A stretch of DNA of 64,000 bases from Cytospora piceicola (GCA_023375675.1 JALQBC010000071.1:36383-100382); one strand, 5' to 3'. Shown: positions 49,815 to 63,903, numbered from the stretch's first letter. Notes: a model not told the origin generated them from the letters alone. Numbers and translations: made by a program.

Positions 49815-51512
49815 ATAAGAAAGAAAGAAAGTTCTTTAAAAAAGAACTTCTTTTTATTATATATATATTATAAAAGGTCTGCTATAAAGGTATTATAAGC
49901 CTTTTATAAGCCTATTATATAGTGTTATACTTTAAAAAACTATAGTTTTATCTATTAACTTTATACGTAATTATTAAAGCTTAAGCTTATAATATAGCTT
50001 TCTTTTATTAAAAGCTTAAAAGTAGTTATTAAGAAATAACCTGGTATAAAAAGCGTAAATAGCTCGATCGGTATATATTTATATAGTTAACTATATAAAA
50101 GTATATACTATTAAGTAGCTAATATTAACGTAGCTAATAACAGTTTTATAAAAATATATACTATATAAACGTTAAAACTATATATTACTTAGTAACTAGG
50201 TATATTTTTATAATATAAAAAGTACGTTTTATAAATAATTTATAATATAAGTTCTTTATTTTAATAATAGCTAAGTGTTGATTTATATATACTTAATATT
50301 TAATTTATATTATATGTTATTTTTTTTATTTCTTATATTTTATTATTACTTTAATTTAATTTATATTTATAATTAACTTTTAATATACTTTTAAAGTATA
50401 TTAACTATTCTCGATAATTTATTACTTTTTAAAGCTTTTTAACTATATTTATAATTATATCTCTTTTTTCTTTACCTTTTAATAGCAATAATAATAATAG
50501 TTTTAATAGCTATAATAATAGTAACCTTTTTAAAATAGAAACTCTTTCTAATAACTTTATAAATATTTTATAAACATATAATATTAATATACTTATTAAA
50601 AAGGTAATATATAGTCGGTAGCTTTATAATTGTTATTAATTTTAATAATAATAATATAAAAGGCTTAAAGTAGTTTAACTTCTTTTATTTACTTTATTTC
50701 GGTTATATTTATAACTATAAAAGGATAAAGTATATTTAAGGCTAAAGTAACGGCTATTTTACATATAAATATAAATATATTAAATAGTTTTTAAAAACAT
50801 TATTTATATACCGGATTTATTAACCTATATTAGGTTGTTTACTATATAATAGAAATAATAAAAGGCTAAAATTATATTATAATTAAAGTATAAAAGAAAA
50901 GTAAGAATTTAAAAAGCTATAAAGTTATATATACTTATTAATATAATAATATTTATAACTAGATATTTAATATTTTTACTATTGTTTAATAAAAGCCTTT
51001 AAAAAGTATAAACGTTATTATAATAACTTTTTAAGCTTAATACCGAGAATAAAAGTAAATATATACTAACTTTATAATACTTATATAAAGTTTAACTGAT
51101 ATTACTACCGTTATAAAGTAGTTCTATTTTCTTAATATATATACTAGTACTTTATAAGTATTATCGAAATAGCTTTTCTTAGCTACTTTATTTTATTATA
51201 AACTTTTAAGTAAAAGTTAACTTAAAAACTAACTTTATAATAGTATTTACGTTTTAATGTAAAGAATCGGTTAAACTAACGTTATTATTTAACGTACTTT
51301 AATAAAGAAAGACCTTATAAAGAAAGGGCTTATAGTGGTTTTATATAAACGTTAAAGTTAATATAATATAAAAGTAAAACTAATAAGTTTAAACATATAT
51401 AAATATAAAAAGCTCTTATTATATTAAGTATAATACAGCTTAAAACTAATTTATAAAAAGTAACTTAAAGCTATTATAAAACTTATAATAATAAACTAAA
51501 CGTTTTATTTAA
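49815..51512. other. AT-rich stretch, no assignment
   Basis: Starts with a short AAGA repeat after the LTR and then runs as RIP-like DNA without frames. I see no recognisable motif. Confidence 0.4.
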
Positions 51513-52002
51513 GAGAACAGAGATTCGTACTGCCAGTATGGAGATTCGCACTGCTGCCTTGTACTGTACATTAAGTAAAGGCGGCCCTTGTCGTTACAGA
51601 TTGATCTGATTGGCTAGCAACTTAACCACTTCAATTCAATCAGTTTAATTCAATCAGTTCAATTCAATCAGTTCAATTCAATCAGTTCAATTCAATCAGT
51701 TCAATTCAATCAGTTCAATTCAATCAGTTTAATTCAATCAGTTTAATTCAATCAGTTTAATTCAATCAGTTCAATTCAATCAGTTCAATTCAATCAGTTT
51801 AATTCAATAAGTTCAAATTAATCGCTTCAATTGAAATCAATCGCTTTAATCAATTCAATCAGTTGCTTCAATCAGTTACTGTCTCTAAGGCAGCCTTTGT
51901 CTAGCCAATCAGATCAATCTGCAGCGACAGGGCTTTCTGATTCAGGTACTATACATCGCAGCAGTGCGAATCTCTATTCTGGCAGTGCGAATCTCCGTTC
52001 TC
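51513..52002. mobile_element. MITE-like element D with 8-bp target duplication
   Basis: A 490 bp element flanked by TTATTTAA on both sides (51,505-51,512 and 52,003-52,010). The first ~47 bases and the last ~47 are inverted repeats starting GAGAAC(A/G)GAGATTCG. Complementarity continues inward (for example CTAGCCAATCAGATCAATCT at about 51,913 and its complement near 51,600), giving arms of about 110 bp. The core is a 14 bp tandem array. An 8 bp duplication is typical of the hAT superfamily, but without a transposase the assignment is only inferred. It is less mutated than its surroundings, so it may be a late insertion. Confidence 0.85.
51630..51807 (+). repeat. 14-bp tandem array in element D
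   Basis: About twelve units of CAATTCAATCAGTT, with C/T exchange at the first position (CAGTTC or CAGTTT) as the main variation. The loop between the inverted arms consists almost wholly of this array. Confidence 0.95.
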
Positions 52003-52010
52003 TTATTTAA

Positions 52011-54177
52011 TAAAGACGGGATAATTTAATTATAAGCTGTAGCTATTATCGGTTAAGATCTTTTATACTATTTACTAAAGAAAGTAATAGAAATAAAAAA
52101 GAAAGAGGCTTATTTAGTAGTATTATTATTTATTATAAGTATTATTACCGTTATAACCCTTCGGTCGATTTATAAAAGAAAGGTTTTATTAAAGCTATTA
52201 ATTTCGATATAGTAAAAGGCGTTAATAAAGAAAACGTATTTTAGTTTTAGTTAAACTAAGTAGTTATTTCTTTATAAAAAGATAATTTCTAATAAAAGTA
52301 TTATCGGTTTTTAATTATACGTTTAATAGCTTATATTAATAGTTTTATTATACTTTAATAATAGTTTTATTAATATCTGTTTATATATTTATTAGTTTAT
52401 ATTTACGATTATATAGTAGTTTTATAGTAGTATTATAAGCGTTTAATAGTATATTAGTTATTTAATGTTTTTATTTATATTATCTTTTAATACTTTATTT
52501 ACTTAAAGCTTACTTATTTTAAATACTAAGTTATTAAGTAAAAATTATAATAAATAATAAATTACTTAATAGAAACTTTTATTAAAACTATATTGTTTAT
52601 TAAATAAAAGGAAAACCGAAAGGTTATAATATTATAGTTAAGATTAAAATGAAACGTAAAAAAAAAGTTATAAGGTTTTAATAATATAATGTAAGTAAAT
52701 TTAAAATTCTTTTATTTAGTTTAATTTATAATTATTAATAGTAAATAAAAAAAGCTATAAAACTGTTATTAAATATTATAAAAATAAAAAGTATATGTCT
52801 TAGCTTTTATAACTATTATTACTTCTAGTTAAATATACTTTAAAAAGCGGTTAATAATACTTATTAAATATAAAAAGAAAAAGTGGGTATAAATAAGAAG
52901 ATAAGTTATTAAGTTAATAGAAATGTAAATTTAAAAACGTTTTAAAACCGGTTAAAGTTAAAGTAAACTTTATTATAAGCGTTTATATAGTATATTATAA
53001 GTATATACGTTATAATATTATTATAAAATAATAAATATATTATTATAGCCCGGATAGCCGATAAGTAAAAGGTTATAGATTTATTAAAGTATTTTTATAG
53101 TTAAAACTTTTTAATATAAAAGTTATAGTAAGACTTTTTAAACGTTAAAAAAATAGTTTATAATCTACTTATAAATTTTTACGTTTTTTAAAATTAAGTA
53201 TACTTTATTTTCAATAACTGTTAACTAAAAGTAATATAAATAGTTTACGTTTATACCTATATTTTTCATTATTTATAAATTAAAGTTCTTAAAAAAAAGA
53301 AACACGTTTTATTTTAAAATAAACGTTTAAGTAAATAATTTATATTAAAAAATACAAATAGCTATATAAAAGATAGTAATTAGTTTAAAGATATAAATAT
53401 AAAACTACTTTTTATTAGTAATATTTTACTTTTAATAAAATAGTATATTAAAGTATACTACTAATAATTTAAGGTAAGAGTTTAAGTAGTAATAAAATAA
53501 AAAAAGAGTTTTTAACTATTAAGCTTAATAATTAAAACTAAAACGCAGCTTTATAAAGTATTTAAAGCTTTTATAATTAGTAAAAATAATTAAATAAATA
53601 TAAACGTTTAATAACTTAAAAACTAACTACGTTTAAAAATATATTATAACTGTTAAATGCTTTTTAATATAAATAGTATAATTCTGTTCGGCCGGTATTA
53701 AACGTATAAATTAACAACTATTTAAGTAGAAATACTATTAATATTATATTAAAAGAGATATCTTTTAAATACGTTTTTAAAAATAATTTATTTTAATTAC
53801 CGACTTTAAGTTAGGATTTTATTAAATAAAAACCGAAGCTAAAATAAAAGTAAGCTTTAACGTTTTATAAACGTTATTTCTTATATTAATTTATTAAAAA
53901 AAGACATTTTTATAAGTAAAGCAGATAAAAGATTTAAATATCTCGGAAAAATATTTAATAAAGTTATAATAAAAGTTTATAAACTTAAGAAAACTATAAA
54001 CGCTTTAGAGTTTTATAAAAGGGTTTTAATTATAAATAGGTATAACTTTTTCGAAATCGGTTTAAACCTTTACTTTAGTTTAAATAATAAACCTAAGGTA
54101 CTTAGTTTATATTATTATATAAAACATTTAGCTTTATAAAAATAATTTAAAACTTTTTATACTTTTTATATATAGTT
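52011..54177. other. AT-rich stretch, no assignment
   Basis: RIP-like DNA without open frames. Read through stops, the plus strand near 53,990-54,110 gives a protein-like run (ALEFYKRVLIINRYNFFEIG), but I cannot match it to a family. Confidence 0.4.
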
Positions 54178-54182
54178 TTACC

Positions 54183-55788
54183 TGTGAAGGGCTGGCCTAT
54201 AGTTAGGAATCTAGTAGGTGCTTACTAGAAGTATTATTTAAGCTACTTAAGAAAGAGAGAGAATATTTAAAAAGGCTAAGTACTTAAGATAACTAAATAT
54301 ACTAATTAGCATCCTATATACTGCTAACTAATCCTATACGCTTTAAAAGGCACTAGCTTATAATATATCCCCTTTTTCTATTAATATAATATAAACATGT
54401 TATAGAATACTACAGAATACGTTCGCGTTAAAAGAAATAAAGGGCGACGTAAAGTTTCGAGAACCTTATAACGCTATAGATATACAGTCTTTCGTTATAC
54501 TGTAAAACGCTCTTTAGTTAAGATAATAGTCTTAGTTTTAAACTAACGTAGATAAAGTGCTTTCTTTTCTAAAAGATTATTTGATTAGTATATATATATC
54601 TTTAACTACGCGTTTACCGGCGGTTTAAAAAATATACTTACTTTCTTTAGCTAATTAAATTACTATATATACTATAGGGCCGCTATAGATACTTAGAGAA
54701 TATCGTTAATAGTATTATTATAGAAATCTAGCTAAATAATCTAATTTTAGTTTATATTTATAATCCTTTTACGTATAACGCTTTAAAACCTTTAAATCTA
54801 TTATTTAAAATTAAAATCGTTACCTTTTATAGTTTTTATTATAAATATATTTATCCTGCTTTACTTTTATTTCGGATAATTTTATTAAAAGTAATTTATA
54901 CTATTATAAATATAATATTATCTCTTCGAAACTTATACAGTATCGATATATACCGGATTAAAGTAGTTCTAGTTAAAGATAATAAAGGTAGTCGGTATAA
55001 AAGAGTTAAAAAAAGAAAATACTTTATTAAAGTTACGTAAACGGCTAGTAAACTTAAAGTAGGTATTCGGCTATATTTTCTTTTTTAGCCGTTTATATAC
55101 TACGTGTAATATACTTATAGCTAAAAGGATAATTTTATAATTATTAAGCTAAGCTTTAGCTTTAGCTTTAAAAACGGTTTATTCTTACCGATTTATATAT
55201 AAACTTATCTTTTTTACGCTTTATTTTATAATAATAAAGTAAAGTATAACTTTTCGCTACCGGTAAGGTTTATATAAAGTTTTATTTATATATTAAAAAA
55301 AAGTAGTAAACTAATTATTAAAGCTTATAATATATAAAACATATAATAAAAATAACGTTTATAAAAAGCTACTTAATCGACTAAATATGTAAAAAAAACT
55401 AAGCTTAAAGACTTTTAATTATATTCGTGTTTACTATAAACTTCGTATATATTAAAACTAGCTATAACTAAAGGTTTTTATAGTATATTAGCTGTTTAAG
55501 AAAAGGAAGAACTTATCGGTTTAATTCTATAGTAAATAAAAGCGGCTTTTCTATAAAATCCGGTATAATTCTAATAAGGCTAGTTAGAAAAGGAGCTCGA
55601 ATAAATATAAAAAGCTAGCTTATAGTTAAGAATTTAGTAAGTGTCTATTAGAAATATTATTTAAGCTACTTAAAAAGAAGAGAGAATGCTTAAGAAGGCT
55701 AGGTATTTAAAATAACTAGATATACTAATTAGTATCTTATACACCGCTAACTAATCCTATACGCCTTAAAGGGCACTAGCCTATAATA
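54183..55788 (+). mobile_element. Non-autonomous LTR element E, copy E2
   Basis: A 1,606 bp element with two 183 bp LTRs (54,183-54,365 and 55,606-55,788) and perfect target duplications TTACC (54,178-54,182 and 55,789-55,793). The left LTR starts TGTGAAGGGCTGGCC, the right one has become TATAAAAAGCTAGCT. A purine tract (AGAAAAGGAG) lies near the 3' LTR. The interior of about 1.24 kb matches E1 in reverse orientation. Read through stops, it begins with a protein-like run (EPYNAIDIQSFVILQNALQL) that could be a decayed gag-like frame. No protease, reverse transcriptase or integrase motif is seen. Confidence 0.85.
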
Positions 55789-55793
55789 TTACC

Positions 55794-58357
55794 GAAACTT
55801 TAAAAATAAAAAGATTATTAAAGTAAGCTATAATATAGTTATTAAGAATATTATATAAACTATTATTAATAGATTTATAAAGGGTTATTAAAGCGTTTAT
55901 TAAGCTAAATAAGTAACTAAGCTATTTAAATAAACCGAAATAAATATAGAACGTAAGTTAAAGATTCTTATTTAAAGCTATTAAAATATAATAAAACGTT
56001 AAATAAATATTAAGTTTAATAAACTATTAAGATTTAAAAACAATATATAACGTCTTTTTAATAAAAAGAAGTAAGTATCGATTTAATTAAATACTTTTAT
56101 TTTAAACGTCGTAGTTAATATAAAACTACTAACTTTTACTTATTATTTTAATAAATAAAACTAAAGCTATAATAAGTAAAGTACTTATATAAACTTAGTT
56201 TTTATTTGTAAGTTTACTAACCTACTTATATAGTTTAAAAAGTTAGTTTTATAGTATATTATAAAGCGGGTTTTAGAAAAGCTTAAAAGTTTAGCTATAT
56301 TTATTTTTTTAAAACGGATATAGTAGTTTAAATATAAAGGTAAAATATCGGCTTTTTTTATTAATAAGATTTATAAAGTCTTAAACTTTTAAAACTAAAA
56401 AGGCGGCTATATTAGCTAGTAAAGGTATACTAGTATTATATAAGGCTATAACGTTTATAATATAAGTTATTTTATAAAAACTAATACTAATAAATATATA
56501 AAATAACGTGAGTTTATATGTCTTTTAATAAATAATAGTAGTAAAAATACTTTTTATAATTAAGTAAGCTTAAAGTTATATTAAACTTACTAAAAACCTA
56601 CAGATAACTAAACTGCTTATTATATTAATATAATAATATTGCTTAAACAGGTTTAAAGTAACTTATTTATAATATACTTAGAAAAGACTTAAAATAAGGT
56701 TTTAAGCTATACTGCGAATTATATATAAGAATATAAGTTATTATTACTTATTTATCTTAATTATAGTTAAAGCTATATAAGTTATAAACCGGTTATACGA
56801 AATGTTTAAAACTATACTTAAATTATAAGTATAAGGTAATCGGATTTATTTAAAGCTAAGTTTTTAAACGAAGTATTTATTAATTATATTATAATAATTA
56901 TAACCGTTATTAATTTAAACGTTAAGAAAGTATATATTATTAAAAAGATAAATATAAGGAAAGATAGTTTATTTATCTTTTTTAAAAGGTTTTAGTATAT
57001 ATTATTTTTAGGTTCTGCTATAGAATATATTAAGTTTTAAAGCTTTTAAAAAAGATTTATTTTAAAAGTTAAGCTTTTTTTAAAACAGTAATAAAATCTT
57101 TATTATTAGTAAGCTTATTATTAACTTTTAGCTTATTAACTGTTATTAGAATATAAGTAAAAAATAAATAGTTATAAATAAAATACTAATAAGATTTATA
57201 ATAAAGGTAAGCTTTTATTTTATATTAAAAGTTATAAACTATTTCGGAAGTTTATTAAGTTTATTAATAACTGCTATTTGAAAAAATAGTAATACTATTA
57301 ATAAAGCTTTATAAAGCCGAATATTTACCGTTTTATTATAAAAGGGCGGAAAAACTACTTTAATTATAACGGTTACTTAGTTAGTTACTTAAAAAGGTAA
57401 TACTAATATCTAATATCGCTATATTGCCGTTTTAGTTTTAAAAAAGCTATAAAAAAATAAAGTATAAAGCTGAAAAGTGTTATTTTAAGTTTTAAGTTTC
57501 GATATCTTAAGAAATATTATAGTACGTTTCGACTGTTTATTAGTAGTTATATCAGTCTACTATATATTTAATACCTTATTCCTATAGTTATTTCGAAAGT
57601 AAGCTATAAAAGTAGTTAATACAGACTTTATTTATTTAATAAAGGTTTTTTATTATAATAAAAAGCTATTCTAATTCGGTTAAAAACTAAAAGAGAATTT
57701 TAAAGTTTTTTATTTAAAAAGTAGTAAGCTTAGTAAAAGCAGAAGTAATATAATATAGATTGCTAAAGTAATTTTTAAAGTAATTAAGAAAGTCTGTTAT
57801 ATTAAATAAATAGTTTTTACCTTTTCCTTTATAAAAGATAAAGATATAGTTTTAAACTACTAGTAAAAATATAGCTTAAAAAACTTAGTAGGTTTATTTA
57901 ATAATAACCTTTTAAGAGTAAGAAGTTATTTTATTATTATTATAAAAAGTACTTATTAGTAAAGGCTTATATCGGAAAGCTAAAGTATTAGTAGTTATTT
58001 TAAACGTAAAGTTTTTTAACTAAAAGCGAAAAATCTATAAAACGTTATTATTATAAATACTAATAGTTTATTAGAATATCGGGAGTTTATAGGAATATCG
58101 AGGCTATTTACTACTTAAAAAAAAGGTTACCGAACTTAGTATTTATTTCGTTATTATAAAAAAGGATAAAAACAGCTTATATATTATCGTTTACTAATAT
58201 AAGACTTTTTAGCTTACTTATTAATTTAAATAATAATTAATTAATACTTAAGTTATACTTTTTAAACTATATAATATTTAATACTATATTATATTAAAAG
58301 TAAAAGTATTATTATACTGTTAAATAATAATAAAAAGATAATTAGTTTTTATATTTA
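55794..58357. other. AT-rich stretch, no assignment
   Basis: RIP-like DNA between E2 and element A3. No domain could be recognised on either strand, and all frames are short. Confidence 0.4.
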
Positions 58358-59367
58358 TACTTTCTATAAAAAAGCTTAATATTTATTTTATAAGGTAGGC
58401 GAGTATACAGAAATTGTTATCTTTAAGATTTATACTACCTGTTTTTAATTCTAATTAGCTCTGAATTATAATTATACTAATTCCCTATAATACTTGTTTA
58501 GAATATCTGATTAGCTGTTAAAAGTAGTGTTTTTAGCTACCGAACAGCTAAGAGAACTAGAAATTATAAGGCCTTTAATACCTGCCTAAAGACTTATAGT
58601 TATTTTAAAGGATACGATAAAGCTAATTATAATAAGGCTTATAATAAGGCCTTTTATAGTAGACCTTAGGTTCGAACTAAGATCTACGCTCGAGGTTTAA
58701 TCCGATTAAAACGAACTTACTTTAATTTAAATCTTTAGTAAAATAGCTATTAAACAGTATATATAAATAAATCGTAGGCTTAAAAGTAAGTTTACTATTA
58801 AAAGTAATAGTCTTTATTCTTTAAGTTCTTAAGGTTCTTAACTTAAACATTAGCCCTTCTTTCCCTTCCTTTCTAATAACCCTTAAATTCGAATTAAGCA
58901 AATAATTAAGTAAGTTAGCTAATAAGTAAGTAAGTAAACTAACAAGTAGCTAAATTAAAAGTAAGTAAGTAAATAAATAAGTATATAAGTAGGCTAGTTA
59001 GTAATAAAGTCTATTAGTAAATAAGTTAGTTTATAAGTAATTAAGTAAGTAAGTAAGTTAATAGCTAAATTAATAACTAAGTTAATAACTAAATAAGTAA
59101 GTATATAAGTAAGTAAGTAAGTATGTTAGTTATTAATTTTGCTAGTAAATTAGGTAATAAAGTAGCTAGTAAAGTAGTAAGTAAGTAAGTAACTAAATAG
59201 GTAAATAAATGTATTAAACAATAAGTTAGTTAACTATTTCGCTGCTTAAGCTTAAGGGCGTTACTTTATTATATCCTTTATAGCCTTAAGAAGCGTATTT
59301 ACTTAAGTAGTTATTAAGATTTTAATAGAAAGCCTTTTTAACAGGCGGTTCTACTACCGTTCTTTAA
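58358..59367 (+). mobile_element. Helitron-like element A, copy A3 (complete, heavily mutated)
   Basis: This 1,010 bp copy starts TACTTTCTA, which equals TGCCTTCCG of A2 after C-to-T and G-to-A changes, and is preceded by A. It ends GTTCTTTAA (from GTTCCCTAG) and is followed by T. It has one copy of the 219 bp block, a shorter microsatellite (about 58,895-59,215), a reduced palindrome (GCTTAAGCTTAAGGGCGTTA near 59,242) and a weakened terminal hairpin. It shows the same A^T insertion rule as A2. Confidence 0.7.
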
Positions 59368-59640
59368 TATTTAAAGTTTTGTTTTTATTTAAGTCTAAAT
59401 ATAGCTAAAAGTATAACCTTTACATTATAATACTATAATAGTATATTATATATATACTATTATAATAAGAGGTTTAAGGATTTATAAATGTATTACTTAT
59501 TAAGTTTAAGCGTTTTAATAATAGCTATTTAGTAAGAAAACATTAAGCTTACTATTTTATATATCTTATTATAATTAATTACTTATATTTATTATAAGCT
59601 TAAGCTTACATTTAATGATAATGATGTTATTTACATCTAT
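59368..59640. other. AT-rich spacer
   Basis: No gene. It links element A3 with the LINE relic. Confidence 0.4.
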
Positions 59641-60440
59641 ATGTATGTTATTTTACATAATACCTCTTATAAGGCGTTTATAGACGGAGAGAGTAGTACC
59701 CCCTTATCGCTATATAAATAAAAGTAAAAAGATACGAAATATTTAATTTTATTAAGCCCGGTAAGGCCGTACTTAGTAAATAAAGGTTATATAAGAAAAA
59801 GTAAAAAGCAAAAGTAAATAAGAAGCGGTTATATTACTCTATATCGCTTCCGGCGTAAAAAAGAGTATTATAGATGCTAAATTCTTAAATAAAAGCTCAG
59901 AATTATTCTTACTTTAATTAGCTTAAGATACGTTTAATTACTCGGCCTTATTTCTCTTATACGAAAAGTATAACTCGTAAGCACTTAAGAAAATATCTTA
60001 GTTATTATAGGCGTCTACATCGGTATAGCTAGCCTGTACACGTATATCCGAATCTTTTATAATAAACGATAAAGTTACTATAGCCGGATCGTTCTGTAAA
60101 GTACCTATAAAGTACCCTGCAGGTAAATATAAGCTCCGGTAACGAGATCGTAGCCTATAAGCCCTACCTTTAATAGCTAATTAGCATACTTATATACTAC
60201 TAATAATTAAAGCAAAGTTTTCTTTCTTACTTATTTCGTCTTTTTACCTAGAAAATTATACCCGGTCTTTCGGGTATAGTATCTATAAGGTATAGTCTAT
60301 TAGACCTACTAAGGTACTTACCCTGCGTAGGCGCTTTAACAATCTAGTCGGCTTCTTCGTTACCTTTAATATCGGTATAGCCTAGAGTCTACATAACGGT
60401 AGCTTATATTTAATACTTATATAAAGAGTTTAAAGATAAT
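59641..60440 (-). mobile_element. LINE retrotransposon C-terminal relic (RNase H and tail)
   Basis: On the minus strand near 60,330-60,420 the translation gives TLGYTDIKGNEEAD, matching the GHxxIxGNExAD signature of the RNase H domain of fungal (Tad-like) LINEs. Further on (about 59,970-60,130) it reads TERSGYSNFIVYYKRFGYTC and CRRL then FLKC. This corresponds to the conserved tail TGxGxFxxYxxRFxH...CxCG...HxxxxC of LINE ORF2, with several residues changed by RIP-type transitions. Frames shift and stops occur. The upstream reverse transcriptase is not visible in the AT-rich DNA to the right. Confidence 0.65.
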
Positions 60441-60482
60441 ACTATAATTATTTAAAGTATAAAGTTATAATAAGATATTATA

Positions 60483-60556
60483 AAGGCTATAATATCTTAA
60501 TAAAAAGGCTATAATATCTTAATAGTAAGGCTATAATATCTTAATAGTAAGGCTTT
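60483..60556 (+). repeat. 22-bp tandem repeat, three units
   Basis: Three units of AAGGCTATAATATCTTAATA plus two variable bases, followed by a partial unit and a TA run at about 60,559-60,592. Confidence 0.9.
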
Positions 60557-60592
60557 TATAATATATATATATATATATATACATATATATAT

Positions 60593-63491
60593 AACAGTAA
60601 AAAGTATTTACTTTAAAAATAAAACTGCTTTCTTTTTCTTTTTTTATTTTAAAATATATGTTTTAAACACTAACTTATTATTATATTATAAAGTAACTTT
60701 AAAATAGTTTTTAATATATCTTTTATTTTTTTTTAAACTTAAAATTAAATGTTTTAACACTTAACTTAAATACATTTATCTTAATAAATAATAATATAAA
60801 ACCTAGCTTTATTTGTTTTTAAAATAAAAGAATTAAATACTAAGTTTAATACCTTTATATTTAAGTAATAAATAGCTTTAATATAGTAATAACGCTTTAT
60901 AAATACTTTAGTTTTAACTGAAATCCTTTATTATTATAATAACTATAATAAAATAACTTTTTCTTTTAAAACAGTTATTATTAAATATAAACTTTAAGCT
61001 AATTCTATTTATATTAGTAAATAATAAAAATGTAAAGTTTTTCTTTTAAGTTTAAAATTTACTACTAGTTTTAAACTATATTCTTTATTTTATAAAAGAA
61101 AGTAAAAACTATTTATATAATATAATAAAACTTTTTAACTATTATAAATATTACTTTAAAGGTTTATATTAAATTAGTTTTACTTTTATTAATCTTAATA
61201 CTATTTAAATTAATAATATTAATGTTTACAGTTAGTTATTATCGAATTTTAATAACGTTTTTAATATAAGAAAAGGTTTTTATTAAATGTAAGATATTTA
61301 TATTAACTACTTTTTATAATTTACCTTTAAATCGATTTTAAAAATAACTAATTAAATATAAAAAATAAAACATTCTTATTAACTTAAAGTTATAATATAT
61401 TAAGATATAATTTAAAATATTAAAACTTTAAACTTAAAATTATATATTTAATCTTTATATCTACTTTCTTTATAACTTCTTTAAAACTATAACAGGAATA
61501 TAATAATACTATATATTAATATAAACTTTCTAAGTAACTAATTAAATAAAGCTATTATAATTAAAGTAAAGTAGTAAATACTTAGCTTTATATAAGTTTA
61601 TAAGTAATATTATTAACTTTTAAGTTAATAGTTATTAATAAGCTTAATAAACTTTAAAAGTATTTTATAACTTTAAATATATAATAAAGGCTTCTTTTTA
61701 TTAAAAACTTTAATAATATATTATTTATAATTATTTATACGTTTTAGCTTATATTTAAATAATAGTTATTAAGTTAAAAGTTAATATTTAACTTAAAAAT
61801 AATAAAGTTTAAATACTATTTTAAAAATAGTTTACCTTTTTAAATAAGTTTTTTAAAAGCTTTAAAATAAAATATATTATATATTAATAGTTTAAAGAAA
61901 AAATAAATAAATTAGGTTTCTTAATACTTATATCTTTATTAATATATTTTAAGAAACTTAGCTTTATATAAATTTAATTACTTTATAATTATAAGTTAAA
62001 TAATATTTTAAATACTTAATAAAACTAGTTTATTATTTATAAAGCTTTAACTATAATTATAATAAATAAATAATAATAATTTATATCTTTTTATATTATC
62101 TTTAATATAGCTAGTTATAAATATTATTTTAAAGCTTTTATAAATATAATATAAATAAGTTATATTATTCTTAATTAATAGTTATTTATATCTTAATATA
62201 ATAAAAAGTTTAAGTATTAATAAGCTTATAATAAGCTTAATATAACTATAAATTAACTATAATATTAAAAACCTTTTATTATTATTGCTTATTTAAAAAT
62301 ATATAAGCTAATATTAACGTATATAATCTTTAATATTAAGTATAATAAGATTACTTATATATTTAATATTGCAGCTTTATTTAATACTACTATTTCTTTT
62401 ACTAGCTAGTATAACTACTTTTTTACTTTTAAAAGTTTAATTTTATAAATAAATAAAACTCTTTAATAACTTACTTTTATATTATACTTATTTTAATTAT
62501 TAAATAAATATAATTATATTTCTTTTTTAAAACTTATTATATAGTATTTTTATAGTTAACCTTTATTACTATATAAATAAGATATTAAACTTATAAATAA
62601 AAAATAAGTTTATATTAATATTTTATTTTTTATAGCTTTAGTTTTATATATTAAAGCTTTTAACAGTTTTATATTAAATATTATTTTTAAAAATAAAATA
62701 TACTTAAAAACTAATATTTATTACTTTAAATTAATAAATTATTATACTTATTCTAATAATTATAATAGTTTATAAAGTTAAATAATTACTTTATATTTTA
62801 TTATTTTTAAATAATTATAAATAATAAATCTTTTATTATATTTTATATATATATTAGTTTATTTAAATAGCTTATCTACTTATATAGCTTACTTATAAGC
62901 TTTAACTTAACGTTATATTATATACTATATATTAAGCTTATAATATATATTAAAATTAGTTTATAGTTATCTTTAATTTGTATTTAAAAGGCTATATTCT
63001 TATATAAACTTTAAAGTTTAATTATAGTTTTCTTTATACTATAATATTTTTTTAAAAATAAAAGATACTATTAAATTATGCTTTTTAAGCGGAATTAATT
63101 AGTATTAAATTTATTATTAAGTTTTAAAATTTAATATTTTCATTAATTAAATAAAACTAATTAGTCTATTTAAAACGATTTCTATAAACTACCTTTATTT
63201 AAAAAAAAGAAAGCACTAGTTAGCTTAGCTTTTTAAAATAAGTAAGTTTTATATATAAAGTTTATCTTAATTTTAAAGTACCTTACTTTTTAAATTTAAT
63301 ATTATATATAAGAAAACAGCCTTTTTAATATAAATTAAAAAAAGCTATAAATTAATTTTAATACTTACTATAAGCGTAGTATATAGTAGGCAGTATAAGG
63401 TTAAGGTAAGGCTTTAATAGTAATAGGTACCTAGTAATATTTTAAAGATTTATTAATAATATATTATATTATAAATCTAATAATTATATTA
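60593..63491. other. Extremely AT-rich stretch, no assignment
   Basis: The most AT-rich part of the window, with almost no G or C outside short words. No frame, domain or repeat partner could be recognised. It may contain the lost 5' part of the LINE, but nothing shows this directly. Confidence 0.4.
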
Positions 63492-63903
63492 CTAAGGAAC
63501 GGCGGTAGAACCGCCTGCCGAGAAGGCCTTCCTTTAAGAAGGATCGGAATCTTAATAGCTACTTAAGTAGATAGTTAGATACGCCGCTTAAGCTGCTCCG
63601 GATATAATAAAGTAACGCCCTTTAAGCATTACTCTATCGTATCCTCCGCAGCCTTAAGCAGCGAAATAATTAACTAACTAACTAACTTACTAGCTATTTT
63701 ACTAACTAACCTATTAGCTAACTTACTTATTAACTTATATATTTACTTACTTACTTATTACTTAATAACTAACTAGCTAACTTACCTACTTACCTACCTA
63801 CTTAGTTACCTACTTAGTTACCTACTTACTTACTTATTAACTTACTTACTTACTTACTTAATTACTTAATAATTAACTAGCTAACTTACTAGCTAACTTA
63901 CTA

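Noticed and set aside
51630..51807. CRISPR-like regular repeats
   Set aside because: Units are contiguous with no unique spacers. It is a 14 bp tandem array in the centre of an inverted-repeat element.
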